DNA of 39,136 nt. It comes from Bacteroidota bacterium (lineage in GTDB: Bacteria; Bacteroidota; Bacteroidia; Chitinophagales; Saprospiraceae). Within the stretch, counting starts at the first letter, position 1. Every line of letters begins with the position of its first letter. The notes under the pieces are model-generated. The model did not search any database. It was not told the origin of the DNA and saw only the letters and a program-made list of their open reading frames with translations. The position numbers and the translations under genes were made by a program. Below, piece after piece: positions 10,701-18,670 of the stretch. The stretch is taken from assembly GCA_029781095.1 (NCBI GenBank), contig JAKOXM010000297.1, forward strand, positions 1 to 39,136. The letters are read 5' to 3'.

Positions 10701-11173
10701 AGGCTGGTGATCTGTGTGTTATTAAACGTAGTGGCAGCGCCGGTGCGATCGGAACTGAAGATATCCGAGCGGCTCGCCGTGACGGTCACTTCGCTGAGTG
10801 CAGTGCCGGATTCGCGCAACTGAAAATCCACGTTCGCCGCGGTTCCCAGGCTTGTAAAGATAGCATCGCGTACTTCCTGCTCAAAACCGGTATACGTCAC
10901 TGATATCGAGAATGGTCCGCCCACGCGAACTGCCGGGAGCGTATAGCGTCCCAAAGCATTGGTGGCTGTACCGTAACGGGTTCCGGAAGGCACGTGCGTT
11001 GCTACAACAGTGGCGCCAACCAGCCCTTCACCATTGCTGTCAGTTACCAGACCAGTTATGGTAGAGGTAGTTACCTGGGCAAAGGCAGAAAGCCCGAAAA
11101 GCAGGAATGCTGCGAGCAATAGTCCTTTGCCAGCCCTCATTACCTGGAGGTTAGGGAAAGTAAAATGATTCAT
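7781..11173 (-). CDS. TonB-dependent receptor with N-terminal carboxypeptidase-regulatory-like domain (Oar-like)
   Basis: 1130 aa; signal peptide, STITGLVTDSNGEGLVGATVVATHVPSGTRYGTATNALGRYTLPAVRVGG, then plug and beta-barrel. Confidence 0.9.
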   Translation of the reverse strand: MNHFTFPNLQVMRAGKGLLLAAFLLFGLSAFAQVTTSTITGLVTDSNGEGLVGATVVATHVPSGTRYGTATNALGRYTLPAVRVGGPFSISVTYTGFEQEVRDAIFTSLGTAANVDFQLRESGTALSEVTVTASRSDIFSSDRTGAATTFNNTQITSLPAIGSRSINAITKYNPNGNGSSFGAQDSRLNNFTIDGSVFNNSFGLGTDAQAGGRTGSTAISLDAIEELQVNVAPYDVRQTGFVGSGINAVTRSGTNEFTGSVYATYRKNDTTGLFNRVEFKDLNGDGKKDKINIGEFNEKVIGARLGGPIIKNKLFFFANGEMVRNTAPATTWVSSGSPLDDGGSNVTRVAYQDLVDLSDFMRTKYGYETGPFENYNNETKSDKFLVRLDWNLNEKNKLTLRYTHHNSESDQLISNSSSLGRGTRRTNPNSMSYQNSGYIILDNTRSAVMELNTTLSDQLHNTFLVGYDKQNENRKYKGAFFPTVDIMKDNSTYIAVGFDPFTPDNQLNYGTFHVTDNVSFYRERHTFTVGANYEYYKSNNLFFPGNNGVYVFNSLDDFYAAANSTADTSPVKINRFQYRYSALPEFAKPLQVLKVHKIDFYLQDEYQMNSRFKLTYGIRAGLIKFEDTGLENPTITNENYIDENGNLGYKINTGKLPGAKVLWEPRIGFNWDVTGKKTTQVRGGAGIFTGRPPYVWVSNQIGNNGVLTGFIDASNTTKYKFTPDASIFNPDMPTLPSTFDIAGTDPGYKFPQVWKTNLAVDQKLPLGFVVSAELLYNRNINAVRYFDANLEPATGRFTGPDARPRFPGSGLTGSNLNNAVRINDDVSRAAVMTTTNEGYYLGATFKLEYPVKTGLYGMFAYTYSKAKDIMSAGSIASGSWTGARSVEGNNILPLAFADQDLPDRLVGILGYRLEYGGTFGGATQISIGYTGQAVGFNPGAGITTSRFSYRIAGDMNGDGVVDNDLIYVPTEAELGQMLFDDITSGGNTLFTGAEQRAAYSAYINQDAYLKTRRGQYAERNGAIFPMLHRFDLSVVQEFSLKIGKKRNAIQFRADILNFVNLLDSEAGLGNNIVNDRPLIYRGVTADGQPRYQLARQTIDGQSVLIRDTFTKSRTQFDVWTAQFGIRYTFD

Positions 11174-11472
11174 ACAGAAAAAACGGATTTAGTGAAAAGA
11201 GGAGAAATTCGATGGCGAAATTACGCACACGTTGTTAACTTCCCGTTAAGTTTATTACTTTTTCGGCAAAGGATTTTTGACAATATGCTGCTGGAATAGC
11301 AGCCTTGTTCCATTTTGCAGAATATTATTTTGAAAAACGGCAATGTTTTGACTATTTTGCAAAAAGACATTCTATTCTTGCCGAAGAACACGATGCCGTT
11401 CACAAACCCGGACACTTCCCACTTTTAATTAATTTTGAGCCTGCCAATTTCCCAACGATAAAACTTTCTAAC

Positions 11473-13182
11473 ATGAAAAAATCAATCCTTGCACTCCCTT
11501 TCCTGTTCCTCCTTGCATTTGCCGCACACGCACAGATCGTGATTACGGAGATTATGTTCAACCCGCCGCCCAGCGGCACCGACACACTTGAATATATCGA
11601 ATTGTATAATAACTCGGGAGCGACTGTAGATGTGTCCGGATGGCACTTTACACAAGGCGTCACATTCACTTTCCCGGCCGGAACATCGATGGCTTCCCAT
11701 TCCTATGTGATCATAACCGAGAACGTGACGTATTTTTCAGATCGGTTTCCGGGTCTGACAACATTTCTTTGGGATGGAGCACTGACCAATTCCGGAGAAG
11801 ATATTGAACTGACCACTTCAGACAGCAGCCAGGTAATAGATTACATCGACTATACGGGCGCGAATCTGAACCCCCTGATGAATGGAGGCGGCGCCTCGCT
11901 CGTGCTGTGTGACCCGAACAGCGACAACAGTATCCTGTCCAACTGGCAGGCCGCAACCACGCCGACCGGAGTGTTTATCGCCGGTATCCAGATCATAGCT
12001 AACCCCGGCGCCGCTTCCGGGTGCTCGCTGATTGCCACCAATGACAACCAGGCAGTGGCATCCGGGCAGTCGGTCAAAATTCCGGTGCTCGCCAACGATG
12101 TGCTGTCCAGCCCGCTTGCCGGTCCCCTTGTTATCGTCTCTTCGCCCACCCAGGGAAGCGCCACGGTAAATCCGGACAATACCATCACCTACTCTTCCAA
12201 TGCCGGGTTCTGCGGTGTCGATATGTTCAGTTATCAGGTTTGCGATAATGGCGGTTGCGACACGGCAATGGTAAGTATTCAGGTGAAATGCTACGCCTCC
12301 TACCCTATCGGACAGGTTACCTCCTCCAATGCACAGGGCGAGGCCGATTCGCTGGGTGTGGACTGCGAATTGCAAGGCACTGTTTACGGCGTGAATCTCC
12401 GCCCGGTCAACAACAATCAACCTGCATTGCTTTTTACCCTGATTGATGACAATGGTAACGGCATTGCAGTTTCCAGCCTGAGTGGCGATCTGGGTTATAC
12501 GGTGCAGGAAAAAGATAAAGTTACCGTACGCGGTACCATCGGGCAATTCCAGGGGCTTACTGAAATTCAGCCGGACTATATTGTCAAGAATTCGGCAAAT
12601 AACCCGCTCCTTGCTCCCCTGGTTGTAACCCAACTGGGCGAAAATACCGAGTCTAAACTAATCAAAATCAAGAATTTGCATTTTGTCGACCCTGCAGAGT
12701 GGACAACCGGGGTGGGCACCAGCGGCTTCAACGCGCGCGCCGTATCCGACGACCATCCGCTCGACACCATTCTTATTCGGATCGACCGGGATGTGGAAAC
12801 CTACAACGCAGCCGTTCCGGCGGAACCCTTCGACCTGACGGGTATCGGCGGGCAGTTTGACAATACCTCGCCTTACACGGCAGGCTATCAGGTGCTGCCG
12901 CGTTATAACCCCGACATCAGTACGCTTACCGCAACAAAAGAGGCGAATTTCAGTACATTGGTTCAAATCAGCCCGAACCCTGCAAGCGACAGGCTTCTCA
13001 TCCGTACTGAAGCAACTTTCGATCGCATCGATATTTTTTCGGCAGCAGGCGTTCTGGTAAAAACGCTGAAAAAGCCTTCTCTCTTCGAACAAATCCAGGT
13101 AAATGCACTCAATAGCGGCGTTTACTTTGTGCAATTTGAAAAAGATGGCGCTGTCTGGACAACACGGTTTGTAAAACAATAG
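11473..13182 (+). CDS. secreted lamin-tail-domain protein with Ig/cadherin-like domain and T9SS type A sorting domain
   Basis: Signal peptide MKKSILALPFLFLLAFAAHAQ; LTD-like IVITEIMFNPPPSGTDTLEYIELYNNSGATVDVSGWHF; C-terminal VQISPNPASDRLLIRTE...GVYFVQFEKDGAVWTTRFVKQ. Confidence 0.85.
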   Translation: MKKSILALPFLFLLAFAAHAQIVITEIMFNPPPSGTDTLEYIELYNNSGATVDVSGWHFTQGVTFTFPAGTSMASHSYVIITENVTYFSDRFPGLTTFLWDGALTNSGEDIELTTSDSSQVIDYIDYTGANLNPLMNGGGASLVLCDPNSDNSILSNWQAATTPTGVFIAGIQIIANPGAASGCSLIATNDNQAVASGQSVKIPVLANDVLSSPLAGPLVIVSSPTQGSATVNPDNTITYSSNAGFCGVDMFSYQVCDNGGCDTAMVSIQVKCYASYPIGQVTSSNAQGEADSLGVDCELQGTVYGVNLRPVNNNQPALLFTLIDDNGNGIAVSSLSGDLGYTVQEKDKVTVRGTIGQFQGLTEIQPDYIVKNSANNPLLAPLVVTQLGENTESKLIKIKNLHFVDPAEWTTGVGTSGFNARAVSDDHPLDTILIRIDRDVETYNAAVPAEPFDLTGIGGQFDNTSPYTAGYQVLPRYNPDISTLTATKEANFSTLVQISPNPASDRLLIRTEATFDRIDIFSAAGVLVKTLKKPSLFEQIQVNALNSGVYFVQFEKDGAVWTTRFVKQ

Positions 13183-13193
13183 ACTTGCGAATA

Positions 13194-13235
13194 CTGAAAA
13201 AGCCCGTCGCGGACGTTCGCGACGGGCTTTTTCAG
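13194..13235 (+). terminator. intrinsic terminator
   Basis: CTGAAAAAGCCCGTCGCG-GACGTT-CGCGACGGGCTTTTTCAG, 18-nt perfect arms just after the stop at 13182. Confidence 0.88.
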
Positions 13236-13336
13236 TCACAGGAAAGACAAATGGAGAAATTTGTGTTGTTTTGCGCCCTTTTTTGGCCTGTGAGTTGCAG
13301 TGGAAGCATATACAATTACAAAAACTACCGACCTTG

Positions 13337-14272
13337 ATGAGATTTCTCCTGTGCTTTGCGCTATTAATCCCGGCTTTGTGCTTGCCGTCTGCCCTTTTTT
13401 CCCAGAAAAAAGTACCCCGCCACACCGTCCTGCCATCCGTACTAAAAGAGGTTTCCGGGATGACGCTGACCGAATCAGGCGACCTGTGGATGCTGAATGA
13501 CAGCAAAAATCCGCCCGAATTATTCCGCTACGACCCGCAGGAAGGAAAACTGCTTGAAACCCGCCGCCTGCCTGTAATCAACCACGACTGGGAAGATTTG
13601 ACAGCCGACAACAAAGGCAATCTATATATAGGTGATGTCGGTAATAATCGCAATGCGCGGAAGGACCTCAGGGTTTATATTTACAACCCGAAAACGGAAC
13701 ACCTGGACAGCATTTTGCTTCGATATCCCGATCAAACCGCATTCGCACCCGCCAATGCGCGGGACTGGAATTTCAACTGCGAGGCGATCATTTTTTTCCG
13801 CGACAGCCTGCACCTGTTTTCTAAAAACAATTTCAAGGGAAATTTTTACACCAAACACTACGTCGTGCCCGCCAAACCCGGTGACTACGTAGCCGAACTT
13901 CGGGATAGCATCTGCCTGAAAAACCACGTCGTCACCGGGGCCGCCCTGAGCCGTGACGGCAAGACATTTTCATTGACCGGATATATTATCAGCAAACGGC
14001 TTGGGTTTTTGCCTTACACCAAAGCGAGCGTTTTTTACTTCACCGATTTTAAGGGCAGCGACTTTCTTCATGGCAAAATGACACGTGAGCGCCTGCCGAA
14101 ATTCCTGATAGCCCGGCAATTTGAATCGATTACGCAATGGGATAATGATTGCTGGCTGGTGGCCAACGAAGGCAGGAAACCGCAGTATCAGGCTGTGTGG
14201 CGTATCAATGCCCGTGGCAAAAAACAGGAAAAAAATACGGCAACCTCAGGACTTTCGTTCAAATCGAAATAA
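13337..14272 (+). CDS. secreted hypothetical protein, possible beta-propeller
   Basis: Signal peptide MRFLLCFALLIPALCLPSALFSQ; repeated GNLYIGDVGNN/DLWMLND-type segments. Confidence 0.65.
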   Translation: MRFLLCFALLIPALCLPSALFSQKKVPRHTVLPSVLKEVSGMTLTESGDLWMLNDSKNPPELFRYDPQEGKLLETRRLPVINHDWEDLTADNKGNLYIGDVGNNRNARKDLRVYIYNPKTEHLDSILLRYPDQTAFAPANARDWNFNCEAIIFFRDSLHLFSKNNFKGNFYTKHYVVPAKPGDYVAELRDSICLKNHVVTGAALSRDGKTFSLTGYIISKRLGFLPYTKASVFYFTDFKGSDFLHGKMTRERLPKFLIARQFESITQWDNDCWLVANEGRKPQYQAVWRINARGKKQEKNTATSGLSFKSK

Positions 14273-15736
14273 CTGCATCACCTCCAATGCCTCTTTTTGT
14301 AGCGGGCTTTTAAACGCAAACCACCACAAACCCGTAAGAAAGACACTCGTTTTCAGGGCAAATACCGGCCAAAACGCTCCCGGTATTTGTCCTGAAAACC
14401 ATGTCAGTGCGGCCACCGGGAAAAACCACAATAATGTCTTTGCTGCGAAACGAAGGGAGGGGTCGAAACGAACGCCACAACGGCCTGCAAGCCAGCGTAG
14501 CATCAAAATTTCGACCGAAAACTTGGCGGCTACGCGGCTCCATGCGGCCGATTCCGCCGACGCATCCAGCGCTAAAAAGGCGATCAAAAACACATTGAGC
14601 ACCAGCGTCCACCCAAGCATCCAGACCAAAAGCAACTGAGGCTTCCCCATGCCTCTGACCAGTTGGGGAATCGCCACACAGCAACTTCGCACCAGGCCAG
14701 CCAGTCCGAATGCTACCAGAAGCGGCGCGGCCGGAAGCCATGCACGGCCAAATACAATATCAATAATTTCCCGTGAAAACAGGGAAATGCCGGCATAAAC
14801 AGGAAAAAGTACGATAATGGCATCTCTGCCGGCTTTTTGAAAATGCCGTTGTATCTGCGCAACATCGTCGCGCAGGTGCGCAAACAGGGGAAACGCTACC
14901 CTGGCTACAACGTAACCGAGGCGAGCTGTCGGCAGCATCAAAAATGTAAAAGCAAGGTTATAGTAGCCCAATGCTTCGGGGCCAAGCCATTTCCCAACCA
15001 CGAATTTGTCCAGATAATTGGCCATGAAATCCGCCCAGCGGGCCGACAGATCCAGAAGGCCGAATCGCAGGTGCGGCCCGACTGTTCGCAAGTGTCCGGG
15101 GCGAAACCCGCTCAGGGAAAACAGTCTTCCCGAAACAGCGGTCAGTCCTGCGGTGGTCACAAGATTCCGGGCCAGAAATCCGGCGCCCATTGCCATGGGC
15201 CCCTGGCCGTTCCATGCCAAAACAGATACGGTTACAGAAGAAATGATCCAGGAAGATATCTCGACTTTTGCCACGTCATTGAATCGCATGGCACGGGTAA
15301 GCAACCCGGCATTCAGGGCGCCCAATGGCGTAATGAGCAGTGATATGCTCATCAGCGTCAGTAATGTAGCCAGGGCAGGCCGTTCGTACCAGGTAGCGAT
15401 TGCGTTGCCCGCAGCATAAATCCCCAGGAATATCAGGAACCCCAACGCAAAATTGATCCAGACCAGGGCAGCCATCTGCTCGGGGCTTGTTTCGCGGGCA
15501 TACACAACAGACTGGCTCACACCCGCCTCCGCAATAGGCGCCAAAAATCCGATCATAGCCGCTGCCAGCGCATAATCACCCATATCAGCCGGTGAAGCGA
15601 ATCGGGCGAACACAACCATTTGAAATAACTGGAAAAATGCGGAAGCTGCCGAACCGGCGAGGGACCATCTTATACCTTCGCCATAGGCCTTCTCCGGGGC
15701 GTCGAAAATTGCAGGGCTGTTTTTACGGCGAAACAT
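14246..15736 (-). CDS. lipopolysaccharide/O-antigen flippase (MOP superfamily polysaccharide biosynthesis protein)
   Basis: About 12 hydrophobic segments; FARFASPADMGDYALAAAMIGFLAPIAEAGVSQSVVYARE; LGPEALGYYNLAFTFLMLPTARLGYVVARVAFPLFA. Confidence 0.85.
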   Translation of the reverse strand: MFRRKNSPAIFDAPEKAYGEGIRWSLAGSAASAFFQLFQMVVFARFASPADMGDYALAAAMIGFLAPIAEAGVSQSVVYARETSPEQMAALVWINFALGFLIFLGIYAAGNAIATWYERPALATLLTLMSISLLITPLGALNAGLLTRAMRFNDVAKVEISSWIISSVTVSVLAWNGQGPMAMGAGFLARNLVTTAGLTAVSGRLFSLSGFRPGHLRTVGPHLRFGLLDLSARWADFMANYLDKFVVGKWLGPEALGYYNLAFTFLMLPTARLGYVVARVAFPLFAHLRDDVAQIQRHFQKAGRDAIIVLFPVYAGISLFSREIIDIVFGRAWLPAAPLLVAFGLAGLVRSCCVAIPQLVRGMGKPQLLLVWMLGWTLVLNVFLIAFLALDASAESAAWSRVAAKFSVEILMLRWLAGRCGVRFDPSLRFAAKTLLWFFPVAALTWFSGQIPGAFWPVFALKTSVFLTGLWWFAFKSPLQKEALEVMQLFRFERKS

Positions 15737-15767
15737 TTGAAGGCAAGAAGCGGAAGAGGAAATAAAT

Positions 15768-15815
15768 ATAAAAAAACAGCCCTCCGCCCTTTCTCATTTG
15801 AAAGGACCGGAGGGC
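15768..15815 (-). terminator. intrinsic terminator/attenuator upstream of the flippase start
   Basis: On the minus strand GCCCTCCG-GT-CCTTTC-aaatga-GAAAGG-G-CGGAGGGC followed by TGTTTTTTTATA; lies about 30 nt before the flippase ATG at 15736. Confidence 0.7.
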
Positions 15816-15938
15816 CCCCGCCTTCGGTTTTCTTTGCTCATGCGAGCCTTGTTTCTTTCGGGTATCAACTGTGAGGAAAATACCCTGGTTTTATGTGGGC
15901 CATACTAGTGTTTTCTCGTAGTATGAAGGTAGGATTAT

Positions 15939-15971
15939 CAAAAATATGGTCAAAAGTGCTTTGTCTTTCAA
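15939..15971 (-). promoter_or_regulatory. candidate Bacteroidota promoter for flippase leader
   Basis: Minus-strand TATTTTTG (-7, TAnnTTTG) with TTG 22 nt upstream. Confidence 0.4.
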
Positions 15972-16371
15972 AGTGCCTTTTTTGCAGCAATTCCCTTTTA
16001 AATTACCTGCTTAAAAAGCAAAGCCGGAAACCCGGAAAATTGTATTGTGTATCGGTCTTCGTGATGGGTCGCTCTTCAATGAATGTCAGGTGAGCAACTA
16101 ATTGTGATGCAAATATGAACGAATTTTTTTATTCAGCGATATATGCCCCCTTCCAAACAGGCCAAAATGGCGTTTTTTGGGTTTTCATCTTTGTAAATTG
16201 TTTTATACTTTTTTGAAAATATTGTAAAACAGTCCTCATACATTTAAAGGAAAGATGATATTATATGTCTGAAAATGCGAACTCTGGAAAAATTTACTTT
16301 TTGTAATTTTTTTTTAAAAAACTACCGCTTAACCCGAAAAAACAACCGTTCCCTCAAAAAACAGCACATTT

Positions 16372-17364
16372 TCAAACCGGAAAATCGCTGACTCGAATGC
16401 TTTCGGCACAGGCGAAATGACCTTTCGGGCATGCCTTGAAGCCGTGCAATCCGCACGGACGGCAAGCGAGATGTTCCTTTGATTCCACAATATGGCTTCG
16501 ACGGGACAAGGGCGTAAATCCAAACGAGGTGACGGTCGAGCAAAAAACGGCAGTTACCGGCGCGTCGACTGCCGAAGCGATATGAACGGGCGCCGAATCG
16601 TTGGCGTAATTCATGGCTGCGCCTTTCATCAGGGCAGCCGATTCCAGGAATGAAAGCCGGCCCGCTGCATTGCGCACTTCGGGATGCGAGGCCGCAACCC
16701 GCATGGCTTCGCAAGGCTGAACGTCTTCATTGCCACCCAGCAGGAATATCCGGTATCCCCTTGGCAGCAAGATCCGGATCAGTTCCAGCCATTTATGAGC
16801 GGGAAACTGCTTGGTGAACCAAACCGACGTGGGAGCGATGCATACGTACGGCTGCCCGCCGGCAAATTCGGCAGCCCTGTCGAAATCCGCCGTTGATGGA
16901 TAAAGGCGCGGCTTTTCGGAACTGTTGTCTGTCAGATGTGTGATCAGGGACAGGTTTCTATCCACTTCATGCAAGGGGCTGGCAGAACTGCCGTATCGAT
17001 GCGCTACCCGGCGGGAATACAGGAAAGAAAAAGGGTTTTTATCAAAACCAACCGTGTTGCGAGCCCCGGAAAACACGGTAAGAAGACCTGAAGCGGCAAA
17101 GCGCTGGCAGTTGATAACCCAATCGTACTGCTCTGTGCGTATCTGGCGGGACAGGGAAATAAGGCCGGCGTATTTGTGCTCCTTTTTGTTCCAGATCAAT
17201 ACCTTTCGGATGTGCGGATGGCCTGAAAGCAGTTTTTCATTGCCTTTTCGAACGAGTACATCAATGGATGAATCCGGGAAAAACCGGTTTATTTTTTCCA
17301 CAAGCGGGGTAGCCAGCACAACGTCGCCGATAAAGGCCGTTTGGATAACAAGAAAGTTCATCAA
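16372..17364 (-). CDS. glycosyltransferase family 9 (ADP-heptose:LPS heptosyltransferase-like)
   Basis: FLVIQTAFIGDVVLATPLVEKINRFFPDSSIDVLVRKGNEKLLSGHPHIRKVLIWNKK; CIAPTSVWFTKQFPAHKWLELI; NDSAPVHIASAVDAPVTAVF. Confidence 0.9.
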   Translation of the reverse strand: MMNFLVIQTAFIGDVVLATPLVEKINRFFPDSSIDVLVRKGNEKLLSGHPHIRKVLIWNKKEHKYAGLISLSRQIRTEQYDWVINCQRFAASGLLTVFSGARNTVGFDKNPFSFLYSRRVAHRYGSSASPLHEVDRNLSLITHLTDNSSEKPRLYPSTADFDRAAEFAGGQPYVCIAPTSVWFTKQFPAHKWLELIRILLPRGYRIFLLGGNEDVQPCEAMRVAASHPEVRNAAGRLSFLESAALMKGAAMNYANDSAPVHIASAVDAPVTAVFCSTVTSFGFTPLSRRSHIVESKEHLACRPCGLHGFKACPKGHFACAESIRVSDFPV

Positions 17365-17393
17365 AAAAAATTTAGGGCCGGAGTAAAAAAGGT

Positions 17394-17424
17394 CTTGCGA
17401 AAAAATAAAACGCTCTTACATTTG
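17394..17424 (+). promoter_or_regulatory. Bacteroidota-type promoter for tRNA-Leu
   Basis: TTG at 17394-17396, 20-nt spacer, TACATTTG at 17417-17424 (TAnnTTTG). Confidence 0.6.
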
Positions 17425-17447
17425 CACCCGCTTTTGAAACCAACTTT

Positions 17448-17531
17448 GCGGGAATGGCGGAACTGGTAGACGCATACGTTTCAGGGGCGTACGCCCGTAA
17501 GGGTGTGGGGGTTCGACTCCCCCTTCCCGCA
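17448..17531 (+). tRNA. tRNA-Leu (anticodon CAG)
   Basis: Acceptor GCGGGAA/TTCCCGC; anticodon stem TACGT/GCGTA with loop TTCAGGG; long variable arm CGCCCGTAAGGGTG; T arm GGGGGTTCGACTCCCCC; CCA not encoded. Confidence 0.93.
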
Positions 17532-17539
17532 CTTGCAAG

Positions 17540-17577
17540 ACTTCCGGTGTCGTATGACCCGGAAGTTTTTGTTTTTA
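17540..17577 (+). terminator. intrinsic terminator after tRNA-Leu
   Basis: ACTTCCGG-t-GTC-gtat-GAC-CCGGAAGT followed by TTTTGTTTTT. Confidence 0.75.
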
Positions 17578-17640
17578 TGCCCGATAACCGTGCAACAGCC
17601 TTATCTTTGCTTACCTGTTCCAAAAACATGTTGCATATCC

Positions 17641-18117
17641 ATGAAAATTATTGTCTGTCTTTTTTCCATTTTATTGGCCGGTTCAAGCCTGATGGCCCAG
17701 GCGGATGATTCTGTGGCCGGCCGGGAAAACAAGTCGCAAATGCAAAAGTTTTCCCCCGTTTCCAGCGAACGCACAACCGTGATCTGGAAACCGGACACAC
17801 TTTTTTTCGGAGACATATACGAGGGAGCGATTTTACTTGACTCCTTCAAGGTAACCAATACCGGTGAAAGTCCGTATATCATCAGGAATGTCAAGGCCAG
17901 TTGCGACTGCACTGTGTTGCGATTTCCGGCAAATTCAATTATGCCGGGAGAAACCGCGACCATCAGGGTTGAATTCGACAGCGCCGGCAAGGCCGGACAT
18001 ACACAACCCGGTATTGTTGTGTACGACAACTCACGGCCCAATTCCCGCAAAATATTGTACCTGGATGGCACCGTAATGCCACGGAAAAAACCGCGAAACA
18101 CGCTGGAAGGGAATTGA
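17641..18117 (+). CDS. DUF1573 domain-containing protein
   Basis: Signal peptide MKIIVCLFSILLAGSSLMAQ; LFFGDIYEGAILLDSFKVTNTGESPYIIRNVKASCDCTV...PGETATIRVEFDSAGKAGHTQPGIVVYDNS. Confidence 0.88.
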   Translation: MKIIVCLFSILLAGSSLMAQADDSVAGRENKSQMQKFSPVSSERTTVIWKPDTLFFGDIYEGAILLDSFKVTNTGESPYIIRNVKASCDCTVLRFPANSIMPGETATIRVEFDSAGKAGHTQPGIVVYDNSRPNSRKILYLDGTVMPRKKPRNTLEGN

Positions 18118-18552
18118 CAGAACGTTCAAACTCAAAACGGCCCCGCATTCAGGAAGTGGATTTTTGCCCCTGTTTTCGCAAAAATTCGTGTTTTTTTATG
18201 AAAAACATCGAAAGAACGCTGCGGAAAAGAAAGGGAGGTTTTAACCGGGAAAATCAAAAAACTCCCTTGTTTCTCTCCGGAGAGAGGGAAAAGAAAAAAC
18301 CCGGCAGCCGTCAGGATTTGATACCTGCGCTCTCAATTGGTCCTTCCCGTTCATGCACAGGGTACTAGTTAAAATGCCGGTCTGCCGGGCACTGAAATGG
18401 TATACAAGATGCACAAAAGTAAGAACAATTTTGAGAAATAAAATTTTGTTTTTTGGGTGTTTTTTTTGTCCGAACCAAATGATTGTTAATTTTTCATCTT
18501 TTATTAACAATTTCTGAATCGAAGTACACTTTTTTCCCACAAAGGAAAAGCA

Positions 18553-18560
18553 TACCTTTG
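18553..18560 (+). promoter_or_regulatory. candidate -7 element of typA promoter
   Basis: TACCTTTG (TAnnTTTG), about 110 nt upstream of the typA ATG. Confidence 0.45.
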
Positions 18561-18670
18561 CGCCTCTTTTCAAAAAGGAGTCCGGAAAGCCGGATCGCTC
18601 CGTTTTCGAAACCTTTTTACATTCTTTCTGTCTAAACAAAAACCCCTGGCCTGCCACAATTTCGCTTTTT

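Noticed and set aside
11818-12633. 271-aa minus-strand ORF within the LTD/T9SS gene
   Set aside because: Antisense to a gene with signal peptide and sorting domain; no motifs
14246-14272. Convergent overlap between the propeller-like gene and the flippase as a regulatory feature
   Set aside because: A 27-bp tail-to-tail overlap is ordinary in compact genomes
15893-16093. 66-aa ORF in the flippase/GT9 gap
   Set aside because: AT-rich, Ser/Lys-rich random composition, no start context or family; overlaps the predicted minus-strand leader
17454-17708. 84-aa ORF MAELVDAYVSGAYARKGVGVRLPLP...
   Set aside because: Translation of the tRNA-Leu gene, a common annotation artefact
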